From assembly GCF_001540865.1 (NCBI RefSeq), contig NC_033630.1:467147-531146 (forward strand): a stretch of DNA of 64,000 bases. Reading direction: 5' to 3'. Below, piece after piece: positions 36,961 to 48,034 of the stretch. Each line of letters starts with the position of its first letter. Position 1 is the stretch's first letter. The position numbers and the translations under genes were made by a program. The notes beneath the pieces are model-generated. The model was not told the origin of the DNA. It worked only from the letters and a program-made list of their open reading frames with translations, and made no database searches. Source of the DNA: Ananas comosus (lineage: Eukaryota > Streptophyta > Magnoliopsida > Poales > Bromeliaceae).

Positions 36961-37065
36961 TTTTTTTTTTTTTTTATAAGGAGAAAGATAGCGCGCTATC
37001 CATTTTATTCATTGAATTGATGAACTAAACTACACGGGTGAGGCAGCATGGCCTTTGTCGAAAAC
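36961..37065 (-). mobile_element. 5'-truncated LINE-type retroposon 3' tail
   Basis: Starts with poly(T), then the reverse complement of the ATGGATAGCGCGCTATC tail and a TGCCTCACCCGTGTAGTTTA segment shared with copies near 44607 and 53085. No target duplication was confirmed. Confidence 0.6.
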
Positions 37066-37484
37066 AAAAATAGAAAAAAAAACTACATGTACTACGTGTA
37101 ACGCTTTGTTGGGTGGATATAATCCCAATCCATCATCAATTGTTTGAGCTTAAGTTAAGCATGACCAAAAAAATAAAACAATAATAAATGTCAGTAATTA
37201 GATGTTTAGCACTAACCTATTTTTGTTGATTTGTTTGTTTTGTAATTTGTATTTTTTTTTTCTCTCTCTTTTATTATTTTTTCTAGATCTTTCGGTTGTT
37301 CTCATACTTCTAGAAAAAAAAAAAAAAAAAAAAAGACGAGCGGGCTATTATTGTAAAATCAAATCCCAAATCATGAACAAGAAATGGTAGTAGGCATAAA
37401 GATATGGGTGGCAACATGTACGTATCATGTTTTGGGGTCAACAAGTGGAAAAAAACGAAAAGAAAAGAAAAGAGGAGAAAGCTA

Positions 37485-37514
37485 TTATTTTATTTTATTT
37501 TATTTTATTTTATT
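37485..37514. repeat. (ATTTT)n microsatellite
   Basis: Six TTTTA units. Confidence 0.9.
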
Positions 37515-38309
37515 AACAAATAAAATAACAAAGCTTCTTCTTTGTCGGTAAAAAAGCCGGCGAACGTAACGTTTAATAAGCTTGAGCGCCGACTAAACAA
37601 GATTATAACGAGATATCACTCGGCATTGTTTAGTTAGTCAAAGATTACGTTGTTTAAAAAGCAAGTGGGTTATTGGATGGGTTTGGGCTCGAGCCCAAGT
37701 TAGACCCGAATTTTAAATTAGGAAATATTGTGTTAGTTGCTGGTTGGACCGAGTTTGGTAACTTGAGTTAAGGCCCAATGGGGTGGCTCGGGCCATAATT
37801 GGGCCTAACATGTCAACATCAGGCCCAGAGCCTACCCGAGGTTTAATGGAATTATTGGGTGCTTGAAATGTCATTAACAAATCCAAGAAGAATAATAATA
37901 AAAAAAAAACATTATTTTAGCTGGGCTTTTTATGATAAAATTTAGTCACCTTCGATGTATGAACAAAAGTTCAACAACATGTGTAAACAGTTCCATGCCA
38001 AAATATATGGAAACAAAATTTAGGCATCAGCACCAGTTAAATACTTATACACATATCAGGTATCTAGGTTGAATCCCAAGAACATAATATCAGGGCACGG
38101 AAACGAGGGAAAAAGAAAAGAAATTAGGAAAAAAAAAAAAGGAAGAACAAAAAAAAATAAAAGAAGAGAAAACCAGCACACCAGCAATATGGTCCCTCCT
38201 CTCCTCCCCTCTTCTCTCTACAAAGACAAACTTGGTACTTACAGAACATAGACAAGAGTACTTCCCTCTCTCAACCATCCCATTCCGCGGCGAATTGAGA
38301 ACAGAATGA

Positions 38310-38314
<5 letters not shown>

Positions 38315-38353
<39 letters not shown>
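38315..38353. repeat. (CT)n microsatellite just past the FatB stop
   Basis: A 39-bp CT tract ending 12 bp beyond the FatB stop codon, so it lies in the 3'UTR as GA repeats. Confidence 0.95.
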
Positions 38354-38357
<4 letters not shown>

Positions 38358-38364
38358 ATAGTTT

Positions 38365-41300
38365 TTATGCACTCTCAGCTGAAATAGAGCCCATGTTTCC
38401 ATCGCTGAAGGGCCGTTTCGGCCGCCACACAGTCCGCGCCTTCACAATGTCCTCACCAGACTCCAACTGAAGCAGATGCTCGCACTGAATAGAAACTTCC
38501 GGAAAATTCTCGGCGCACTCAACGGAGGAGACGGTGGTCAGGGACTGCAGTACAGAGTCTCGTCCGCATTCCCTCCTGTATTCCAAGGTCATGCCGGCGA
38601 GCTCGTGTTTTTCCAAGATCGATATTGGGGCACTCTGCAAATATGAAAAGTGAGCATAAAGTTTGGTCTATTTTCAACCCAGTTTTCGTTTTTCTGATTA
38701 TGAAACTTGAGGCACTCTTTCTAGTTTTCGAATCTTCCAACAAAATTTTCTTTTACATGCAGAAATGCCCCTGCCATATCTGCAAATAAAACTGCGTAGT
38801 GGAGTTCCAGTCAGGGTAATTCTGGTTGATGCAACATATTTTAGTTTAAAACTGCAAAAACTGAAATGGTTGGTCAAAGTTGCAAAATTCAAAATTCGAA
38901 AGGAGTTTGTTATTCTCATGGGGGGAATGGCCCCAAATTTAGTCATGGTAGTAGTACTTGGAAAATTCTCATAAATTGTGTCCCTAAAATGCGCACAAAA
39001 TTCTGGAGCCGAATTGACAATCAGGTTGGCCGGCCTAAACACAACTAATTGCAAAAGATAAATGAAGATTTGCATAGAGCAAACATTTGAAAGAGACAGC
39101 AAAGCTAGCAAAGGAAGGTGAAAAATGAATATGAACACTAAAATATATTCTGTGGGCTCTGAAACCATGTGTTCCAAACCATTTGCCACCCATACATAGG
39201 AAGGAACATCTCATATGGATTCAATTTATAAAGTAATACGGGCTGGTGGTGGGCACATCCATGTTCATTCAAGAGGCTGTGAGAAGACTTGAGTAATTAT
39301 AGAAAAGTTCTCTCTAAACAGGCCAAGGTTTTGCAAATTCATAAGCATTTATGAGGGAGAAAAATAATCAATAATAACAAGCATAATTATGATGCACCAG
39401 GAAAGAAAAAAAAAAAGAAAGAATACGAATAAGAATTCAGTAGGCTATTTACGATCATTGTAAGATAAATAAATACAGGTCAAATGTCCAAAAATATAGA
39501 TCATTTGGCCAACACCACACACGAGTGTCTCAAAAGAAGTTATAAGAAATTTGGAAGATACTTAACAAATAAAAGAAAAAACAATACCTCAAGAATCCAG
39601 CCAATATATTTGACATTGTTCACGTGCTGATTAACATCCAGATCACCCCATCGAGGCTGTTGGAGTTAATGTATTAAATTCAATAATTATACATTTTAAC
39701 ATGAGAAGATTTAGGAAAAAATAGGGGAAAAGGTAAAAGATCTAAACGGTCTTACAGTCAAGCCCTTTTGAACATAACGTGCAGCATCATTAGTATCACG
39801 CTTTTGTCCAAGCTTTGGCAGTTTTGCACTATCTTCCTCCAAGATAGCAGAGCGCTCCATAAAATATGGCCCTATTTCAGCCCTAACCTCTTCTGGCATT
39901 TTCGAAAGTCTCCTCGTCAGCTTGTTCATCATCACCCACACGCTGCAAGTGGAGTTTATAGCTAAGCAATGGAGTGGAAAGAAATACAATCATGCAGCAC
40001 AAACAAACAAGCCTAAGATACAGAAATTCCCATGAAAATAAAACCTGATTTGCACTCGGCACCGCTAAAAAATTTAAAAGCTATGTTTAGTCCCCTCAAT
40101 GTATAGACCATTACCGCTAAACCACTCCTTCACCAAAAGTTTTTAAAAATTGTTAGTAAATACCAAATTAAAAGAGGTATAAGGGGTCTTTTGGTCTTAT
40201 TTTAATATTTTCTAACAGTCCTGACAGGAAAATGTGAAAGGAGGGGTTTAAACACTAAGGTCTCATAACCAAGGGGATTAAACGTAGATTTTATTTTAAT
40301 ATTTCTATAGAGGTTATGGCATAATAGCTGCGAAAGAAATTTGAAAAAAAAAAATCTTCCAACACATAAAAATTATGGCAAATGATGTACCAATGTCAAT
40401 AAAAGAGATATAAATGCCAACCTCGTAGCTCTCAAGATTGTTTGGCCTGAGTTGAAGTCCCGAACATGCCAATCTCGGAACATCCCATTTTTTCCAGACG
40501 GACCAACCCATGTCTCTACATTAACAATATCTCCCCTGAAAAAAAAAAAAAAACCATCTCAATAACACAGGGTAGGAGAACCGTATCTTCATTGTCAATT
40601 GGTTCCTAGTAGCTAAGAAATAATAGAACAAACATTTTCTTACTCAAGAAATTAGACTGAATAACTAATAGCTCTACAGGAAGAAATCAGATCTTTAGTC
40701 CATTATAGCAATGGAGTTTGTACAGCAAGCAATGTTGGAATTAGGCTAAGTTAAGAAAGTGAAATGGGATTTAAAACCAATGTGAACAACAAATGATCAA
40801 AAGAGAAGAACTCGACCAGACAGCATTGGCTTTCAATTTATTTAGCTCCCAAACGGACAAATATATAAGCACCTCATTTTCATTTTTCACCCATTTTTCA
40901 GTTATCAGCCATAGAAGCCATAAAAAGTCAAAATACACGAGACCATACAAATCAAGAGAGACACAGAAGTTGAACCTGGAACAACAATAAGAGGAGGACT
41001 ATTCATCTGTAAATCGACAATTATACAACTACCCCTGCCCAGGTGGGTAGAGAAAAGGCAGACAAAAAGAAAACACTGCCACAATAAGTAGCATCAAGAT
41101 AAAGAAAGGAGCTGAGATAACGTGACAAACAAAACCAATTAAGCAATCTAGATAACATGTCATTAATTAGTTTGTCTCCAAAATACCTTTTTTTTTTCAC
41201 TATTAGCACACTTCTAGAGTACTAATTAGAGTTACATATCCAAAGGCCAAAGCACATGGTCAAGAAGATAGTCAATGATCAGATACATCTTAAGCACAGG

Positions 41301-42212
41301 ACAAAGAAGAAAACCGAGTACAAAGAAAATCAAAAGACTACTTGTTTAAGCAGGGGCCTACAAAAGCATGTTAAATATCACCTGAAGGAAGCAAATAGCT
41401 AGAAGTTTCCGGTCACTGCACTAAATCTTAACAAAGACAAATTAAAGTAAAGCATTTTATTACTCTGAGAAGCATACCAGGATGGATAGCGTTCAACTAG
41501 GACCTGCATTTTAGTGACAACCCAGATCAAGTTTCTTTTACTCATCTCTGGTGTAGCACCAAAACCGTCTCCCAGGAGTCCGGCGCTTCTCACATGGTTG
41601 AGTGCCGTTTCCTGCTAAACAAAAAACAATTCACGCGATCACTAATAATTCTCAAAAACAAAAGTGTTGACATGTTAGAAAATGAAATTCCAAGTAAACC
41701 TGCAAATGATTCATTAACGTCTCTATAGAAGCCGTTTGATCGGCCCCGATCTCGTACGACCTAATAGGAAAATTCTGTCTGAAAACAAGACCATCCTGGA
41801 CAATCCTCCCAAAGCTGAATGCATCAGCGAGCATGTCAGGCCGCTTCGGCCTCCAATCCAGAAGCGTCCACTGCTTCTCAGCCGCCAAGAAAATGGTGGT
41901 GATGGCTGCAAGGAGCATGCTCCAGTCCGGAAGCTGGTTGTAGAATGTTCTCGGGGCTGAAGAAGCGGCTTCTTCCTCGCACTTCTGGCTTCCTGTTTTA
42001 AGGCTTACTTGCGTGCCATTAATCTTCGGAATGGTCTGGGCCTGGGCCTTAACCTGCATGGCCGCCGAAAGCGAGTTGTTGGGTTTGGCCACGATGCCAC
42101 GGACGTCCAAATTTTCAGGGCCATCGCCGATGGCATTCTTTGAAGCTTTTGCAGATGTGGCTGAGGACGATGAGCTGGGGAAGAAGGCTGAGGCAGCGAT
42201 TGAAGCAGCCAT
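38365..42212 (-). CDS. FATB: Acyl-ACP thioesterase FatB, plastid
   Basis: Predicted 428-aa FatB, which hydrolyses saturated acyl-ACP (mainly 16:0) in the plastid stroma and releases free fatty acids for export. Six coding exons on the minus strand: 42212-41700, 41611-41478, 40535-40422, 39942-39756, 39656-39588 and 38634-38365, all in phase. The N-terminal 50-60 residues (MAASIAASAFFPSSSSSATS) are a transit peptide, followed by the FatB hydrophobic segment LPDWSMLLAAITTIFLAAEK. Hotdog-fold motifs include RQNFPIRSYEIGADQTAS, MNKLTRRLSKMPEE and LDVNQHVNNVKY. Catalytic candidates are Asp323, Asn325, His327, Glu361 and Cys362 (EYRRECGRDSVLQS). A 5'UTR intron at 42855-42235 has good splice sites and matches the usual FatB gene structure. 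One intron holds a MITE (40079-40290). FatB rather than FatA is clear from the motifs; chain-length preference is inferred. Confidence 0.96.
40079..40290. mobile_element. MITE-like inverted repeat in a FatB intron
   Basis: The left end AGCTATGTTTAGTCCCCTCA matches the reverse complement of the right end (AATCTACGTTTAATCCCCTT), with similarity for about 50 bp. It contains no frame. Confidence 0.65.
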
Positions 42213-43100
42213 GATCGGAATATGGGGCTATCAGCTGGTATTATAGAAGAACAAAATAAAGGTCTTAATAGAGACTTCTATACATTATTGTAAGTTTAAT
42301 TGGACACTTCCAGATCTCATCAACTCATTATCATATTCCAATTTTTTTTTTTTTTCAAAAAGCAGAATCTTTTAGTTTCTAGATGGGAGCGTATAGACAG
42401 AAAAAAAAAAAAAAGGGTGGTAAAGCTAAGGCATCAGATTATAGAAGCTAAAATGGTCAAAAAATCAAAATGCAAAAATAGATGATTTGTTGTAAAAATT
42501 ACAAAAGTTACAAATAATCAGCATGATTGTATAGCTGGAAACCTCCTTATAATAGAATCTATTTTACTAAATTTAAGCAGAAGACACCCCCATTAGCCTG
42601 CAAAAGCAACCGTTTTTTCGTTCAAATTATAGAAAGGAACAAACACATCGAGCCAATCTCGGGCTCCAATTCCAACACCATAGAAACACTCCATCCCCAA
42701 AAACCATGAAAAAAGCCACAAAATTCGCATAATAATAACATTAATCCAAAAAGGTTAAGATCAATTCCTAGAACATCAAATGCAGAAAACAGTATGAAAT
42801 CGAGATCGAATGCAATCGAAAGCAGAGAAAACGGAAACATATATCGCATACGAACCTTCGATTGGGGGATATGAGATGAGAGAGATTACGCGTCGAGAGA
42901 GGAGATCAAGGAGCTCATTCAAATCCGAAGACCTCTTCCTCCTCCTCTTCTCTTCTTCTCTTCGTTCCTAGAAATTAGGGCTTCACCTCCCCGCGAGGAG
43001 GAAGAGAGGGAGAGGTAAGAGGAAGGGGAGAAGGAGAGCGAGAGAGAGAGAGAGAGGGAGAGAGCTGCAAAACGGAAAGGCTCGTTCGGGAATCGCAAGC
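42213..43100 (-). promoter_or_regulatory. FatB 5'UTR, 5'UTR intron and proximal promoter
   Basis: On the minus strand a donor (CGAAG/GTTCG, intron starting at 42855) and an acceptor (ACCAG/CTGAT, intron ending at 42235) bound a 621-bp 5'UTR intron. The upstream exon is CT-rich, with GA/CT repeats at about 43034-43064. Confidence 0.7.
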
Positions 43101-43350
43101 TGTGCGGAATGGTTATTTTAAGGGTGGTATTTATACCGCCCTTTTCTGGTTCCCAGCTGGCACTTGACACTTCCAAAAAAAAAAAAAAAAAAAAATCTGC
43201 AAATGCCATCTATATGGTTGCACACTTACTCACTTTCGTGCCCTGAATTTAAAGTATACAAAATTTAGTATTATATAATTTTATTTTTATTTTTTTATTA
43301 TTAATTTTATTAAATTTTTTTATTAAATTAGGGATAAAGTTAAAATTAAA

Positions 43351-43673
43351 GGTACAGTTTAGTTCGGATATAAGCAAGAACTAGCTATTATATAAATAAG
43401 TATAAATATAGAGATAAGAAAAATAGCGTTTTGATGAAAATTGTGTTGTTCCCGGAATAAGAAAAATAGCGTTTGGATAGATAATATGGAATAAGAAAAA
43501 TATTATGTAGTTTTATATAAAAAATGAAGATGTTTGTGGGGATAATTATAATCAGTTATTATAGGTAACCGAGAACTACTGTTCTCGGATAAAAAATTAG
43601 CGTTTAGGTATAAAGGGGGGATAAGGGCCTATCCCTATCCCTATCCCCTAACCAAACACTGCCAAAAAGTATT
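43351..43673. mobile_element. MITE nested in the palindromic element
   Basis: The left end GGTACAGTTTAGTTCGGATA resembles the reverse complement of the right end (GGCAGTGTTTGGTTAGGGGA). No frame inside. Confidence 0.5.
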
Positions 43674-43813
43674 AAAGTGAATATTCGATAAACCTATATG
43701 GAGTATCTGAAGTTTTTATATATAATTTAACGAAATATTAACGAAAAATCTGGCGAAAAGATAAAAATGAAACCACATGACACTAACTTAATACACTTTA
43801 AAGTATAGAATAC

Positions 43814-43926
43814 CCAAGCTCGAATCCTACTTGATTCACATTTCCAGCTAAGTTTATTTCTAAATAAAATAAATGAAGCGGGTAGCGTGCTATCTATCTC
43901 TCAAAAAAAAAAAAAAAAAAAAAAAA
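43814..43926 (+). mobile_element. 5'-truncated SINE with poly(A)
   Basis: Runs from a CTCGAATCC remnant of the B box through GAAGCGGGTAGCGTGCTATC to a long poly(A). Flanking GTATAGAATAC and CTATAGGATAC look like a slightly diverged target duplication. Same family as 47878-48034. Confidence 0.7.
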
Positions 43927-44600
43927 CTATAGGATACTAAAGTGAGTAAGTGTGAAACTACAGGAGTTGTTTTTAAAGTTTACCAAAAATAATAAACTTC
44001 AAATATCATCCCTATAGTTTCGCACTTTCTTACTTTTGTACCTTATAATTTAACATGTATCAAGTTAGTACCATATGGTTTTATTTTTCTCTTTTCGTCA
44101 ACTCCACCATTAATATTTCGTTAAATTATATACAAAAAATTTCAAATACACCACCTAGGTTTATCGAATACTTGTTTTAGTACTCTTCAATTTTAATTTT
44201 GTCACTGATTAAACGAAAAAATTAGTAAAATAAATAATTAAAAAAAATTACAGAATACTAAATTGATATATTTTAAATTACACGACATTAAAGTGGAAAA
44301 GTACAAAATCATCTTTTGAAGTTTTTTCAAAAAAGAAAAAAAAAAAAAAAAAAACTCTCTCTCCTGATGGTTGAAATGACGGAATGGCCCCTATTTCATT
44401 TGATTGGACGGAAAACGTTTCGGAGAAGTTAAATACTGCGTGCTCGCGCTGACTCCCGCAGGCCCTGACCGTCAAAAGTGGCGACGCAGATTTTGCCACG
44501 TGGACAGAAACGGTCAAAGTCATGGAGATTCCGTTAGCCCAAAACTGTTGTTGGATTAAATAATGGGCGGGCCCACGGCCCAAACATTTAACCCTACTGC

Positions 44601-44710
44601 TTTTTTTTTTTTGGCTTTTACGGAGAGAGTGAGATATCACGCTATCCACTTTATTTATTAGGGAATGAACTCAACTTTATAAGTGAGGCAACTCAACCTC
44701 AAAAAACAAA
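44601..44710 (-). mobile_element. 5'-truncated LINE-type 3' tail
   Basis: Poly(T), then GATATCACGCTATCCACTTT and ATGAACTCAACTTTATAAGT, GAGGCAACTC, in the same order as at 36961 and 53085. Confidence 0.6.
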
Positions 44711-45615
44711 AATAAAAGGCAAAATAAAAATAAATAGATACAAAATATTAAAGGAAAAAAACTGCATGAGTGTTGTTGCACTGCAAATCTCGCCTCACAC
44801 CTTCATCAGTCACCTGTTTACAGCAATGCATATAGAGTTCGAACTAAAATGTGTAAAATTATATAATTTCTTTTCTATTAGATCATCCATTGGACCTTTT
44901 TTATTATTAGCGCGAGCTTATTTGCATCTGTTTCTACTTTTGCTTATAGCAACAATAGAAATTTTTGGTAAAGTACTTAATAATTTGAAATAAAGGGTTT
45001 ATGCTATAGTTGAAAAATTAACGAAATATTTTGCAACAAAATTGAAAGCTATAATATTGTGTTTCCGATTAATAGTCAATTTAAATATAGTATTTTTCTC
45101 AGCAATCTTATTCAAATGCTACTCTATTAAACAATATTAGGCTTAAATATAAAATCAAATAGGAGAATTAGAAGCCCAAATAACTATAGTGGTCTATTTT
45201 GAAGCATACCAAAACAAGCAAAATATATATAATAGTATTGACTTTGATTGTTATGGGGAATCCAAAGTCAGAGGCAGCAAATTGACTAAAATTCCGATGA
45301 TTGAGAATTTTTATGATCATAACTTTGACTATGGCCTCCTTCTCGGACTTTATTCAGAAAATGAAGAAAAATATGCCGCTAGAATTTAGTGTGATGACTT
45401 TTTTTATTGATTAAAACTTTGCGTAAATTCATAACAAGCATGAGATGTCAATTCAAAACCGGTAAAATTTGGACCTGTTCCTAGATAGTGAGAGTCCATT
45501 ATTCTGTGTAATTCAAGCCAAAAACTCTTTGAATCGTTGCAACCAATTTACGTTTGATTCGACCCCGCTTGAAGCATTCATATTTGGTACGTTATGTACT
45601 TAAGTAGAGAAATTG

Positions 45616-45923
45616 TTTTTTTTGAGAATAAGTAGTACGCTACCTGTTTCATTTTTTGAAAATATGAATTAGGCTACAGTGGTGAGATAATAAGGGCCTC
45701 GGAAAAAACATCGAATCGAAAAAAAAAGAAAAAGAAAAAGAAAAAGAAAGAAGATCATAGTAGGTCGTTCTAAGAGTCAATCAGTTGCTTGAGGCTTCGC
45801 ACGGCTAATACAGGATCGATCTGTATGTTGCGAAAATAAAATTATTTCTGACCTTGCAGATGGTCCACCGGCATGCCGCCAATTCAATTAGTCCGTCCCT
45901 CCTGCTTTGTCCACTAGACCTTT
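45616..45923 (-). mobile_element. 5'-truncated LINE with 17-bp target-site duplication
   Basis: The 17 bp CTTAAGTAGAGAAATTG occur exactly at 45599-45615 and 45924-45940. Between them, on the minus strand, lies the decayed C-terminus of a non-LTR retrotransposon ORF2 (VRNNFIF, then after a frameshift NIQIDPVLAVRSLKQLI, a stop, and NDLL). A 3'UTR and A-rich tail follow. The copy is dead. Confidence 0.85.
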
Positions 45924-46128
45924 CTTAAGTAGAGAAATTGTGTTCTTTTTTTGTCTTTTGGATGTTTGTAGTATGTCAAAGTGGTGGGGATCAAGTGTTT
46001 TTATTTCAATTTCAACATTTTCTCCTTTTCTTTTTTTTCACATTTGCCCCTCATTTCGTACTTTGGTTTAAATTTGATAGAGTCCTATAACAACCACCCA
46101 TCAACTAGATTAATTAATTATGTAGAAG

Positions 46129-46439
46129 GGCGATCTGGTCGGTGGTTTGGACGGACATAAATAATTCCGTTTTTCGTGGAAAGCCGCCCGATGCCACCAA
46201 GTCTTTAGAACGAGCTAAACTGCTGATCTCCAACTGGAACGAACTGCTCTGATGCGCCGCTGCACCCTCCCTCCCTCTAATCTTTATCACCTTGTCTCTT
46301 CCTTTCCTTCTTCTTTGTATTATTTTACCTCTCATCGTCGGTTTTCTCGAAAGCCTTAGCTGCTTCTATCATGTAACGCTCAGTTCATTTTGCTTAATGA
46401 ATGAAACAGATAACTTGCTATTTTTTTTTTCAAAAAAAA
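46129..46439 (+). mobile_element. 5'-truncated LINE with 13-bp target-site duplication
   Basis: AATTATGTAGAAG occurs at 46116-46128 and 46440-46452. The insert begins within ORF2: frame 46136-46252 reads WSVVWTDINNSVFRGK, then KSLERAKLLISNWNELL and a stop. This matches the usual W..W..RN..F(R)G end of plant L1-type reverse-transcriptase proteins. A 3'UTR of about 170 bp ends in poly(A). Confidence 0.88.
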
Positions 46440-46771
46440 AATTATGTAGAAGAAAAAAGTTTTAAAGTAACTAGTTTGTTTGAAAAATATGGTTGCCATC
46501 AAACTACATCATTGTGCTTCGTTTTATTACACCATGTCAAAAGAGAGGAAAAATAAAGCAGCTCAATTTCGAATCTTATTCTCTTTGTACGCTACGTATT
46601 TACTAATAATGCCCTATTTTCTGAAATACATGGTTTGCAGAGGATCCTGCATACTTAATATTTGAACAAATGCTCAGCATTTTTATGGAAAACACAGACA
46701 TGGTTTACAAATCGATTTTTAGTTATTTTTCTTCTTTTACTTATTATGTTTATTTTTTAAAAAAATTAAAA

Positions 46772-47335
46772 GGCTTTTGTTACATTTGGCTCTCTAAAAA
46801 TATTTTTTTACAAATAATCCCATCAAATTTATAATTATAAATTTGACTTTATCACCGCCACGCGGGCGCCACATTAGTGCCATGATTTTGAGTTGAACAC
46901 GGTGAATCATTCACCGTGTTCAAACACGGTGAAAGATTCACTGTGTTCCATATCTATATTCCCCCTTTTTATTTTTCTTATATTTTTTTGCAATACATAT
47001 ATACTATATTTTTTTCAAACACGGTGAACCATTCACCGTATTCAAATACGATGAATCATTCACCGTGTTCAAACAAGGTGAATGATTCACCGTGTTCCAT
47101 ACTTATATTTCCCTCCCTTCTCCTTTTTATTTTCCTTATATTTTTTTATATACATGTATATCATATTTTTTTCAAACACGGTGAATGATTTACCTGTTCA
47201 ACTTAATATGCAGTCCCGCTGACGTGGCGCTGATGGCGCCTGTGTGGCAGGAGGACCATATTTATAAATATAAATTTACTGGGCTACATTTAAAATAAAT
47301 TTTTTTTAGGGGTCAAATGCAAAAAAAAAAAAGCC
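46772..47335. mobile_element. Fold-back MITE carrying an array of palindromes
   Basis: Diverged ~100-bp inverted ends: AGGCTTTTGTTACATTTGGC on the left pairs with GGCTTTTTTTTTTTGCATTT from the right. The core holds about six copies of an ACACGGTGAATGATTCACCG palindrome and two copies of a T/C-rich spacer ending in ATATTTTTTTCAAACACGGT. No frame inside. Confidence 0.7.
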
Positions 47336-47877
47336 CAAAATTTAAATTAGAGCTTGGGTTTCCAAACTCGGCATAGACAGGTTGGTACAAGTATAGACTT
47401 TTTTTTTTTTTTTTTTGCTTTTTAACCAGATAAGCCTATGGGCCACACAAGTGTAACTCGTGTGCACAACTCCTTTGGATTTAGCACTTTTGTGACGAAA
47501 AAACAATTAAAAAAGATTGGCTTTTCACGTCGGTTGTAGAGAATACGTTGGAAAGCTACAGGGGAATTAAAGGTGGCCATCCACGTGGCAACGCCGCTCT
47601 CGATAAGCACCTGTCTCATCCCTTCTTGGGAAAATCCTTTGAGGTGAACGATCAAACGCGAGGAGTTAAGTGCAAAATTGCTTCTTCTGGACTTTTGGTC
47701 AATTTCGTTTGATTCGGATCCGGTTCCGGTAACATCTGAAAAATTCGTACAAATTCGGAAGCCCGAGTCCGGTACGGGTGATAGGCTCGTGCCGGGTTGC
47801 AACTTGCAAGAAATGCCCCTTTTGAATTCTCCGTATTCTCTCCTCTTTTTTTTTTTTTTCAACATTATATCAAACTT

Positions 47878-48034
47878 ACCGATCGTCCCTAAAGCAAGTG
47901 ACAAAGGGCTTTATGGTTGGTACCTGAGACTCAAATTCGAATTTTAGTTGATTTACATTTCTAGCTAAATTTATTTCTAAATAAAATAAACGAAGCGGGT
48001 AGCGTGCTATCTATCTCTCAAAAAAAAAAAAAAA
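47878..48034 (+). mobile_element. Full-length-looking SINE with 17-bp target-site duplication
   Basis: AACATTATATCAAACTT flanks the insert exactly at 47861-47877 and 48035-48051. The body starts ACCGATCGTCCCTAAAGC, has a B-box-like ATTCGAATTTT, contains GAAGCGGGTAGCGTGCTATC and ends in poly(A). The tRNA-related head and poly(A) tail identify a SINE of about 157 bp. Confidence 0.88.

Larger units (their letters stand above)
35582..38364. other. Aux/IAA promoter and intergenic DNA up to the FatB 3' end
   Basis: Contains the CT tract and telomere-like repeat of the Aux/IAA 5' region, a GC-richer part to about 36060, AT-rich DNA, a LINE-type 3' tail (36961-37065) and an ATTTT repeat (37485-37514). 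Its end, near 38100-38364, is probably the FatB 3'UTR. No additional gene was recognised. Confidence 0.55.
43195..44332. mobile_element. Nested palindromic repeat related to the MITE at 28704
   Basis: It contains the same TTTCGCACTTTCTTACTTT, AAGTTAGTACCATATGGTTT and GGATACTAAAGTGAG units as the PP2A-intron MITE and ends near AAATCATCTTTTGAAGTTTT. It is interrupted by a second MITE (about 43351-43673) and a SINE (about 43814-43926). At least two palindromic copies appear fused; exact edges are uncertain. Confidence 0.55.

Noticed and set aside
45189..45389. 66-aa plus-strand frame rich in Tyr/Asn
   Set aside because: AT-rich isolated frame without promoter, splice partner or family resemblance.
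47422..47904. 160-aa minus-strand open frame
   Set aside because: It runs through a SINE and a poly(A) tract, has no family signature and no supporting exons.
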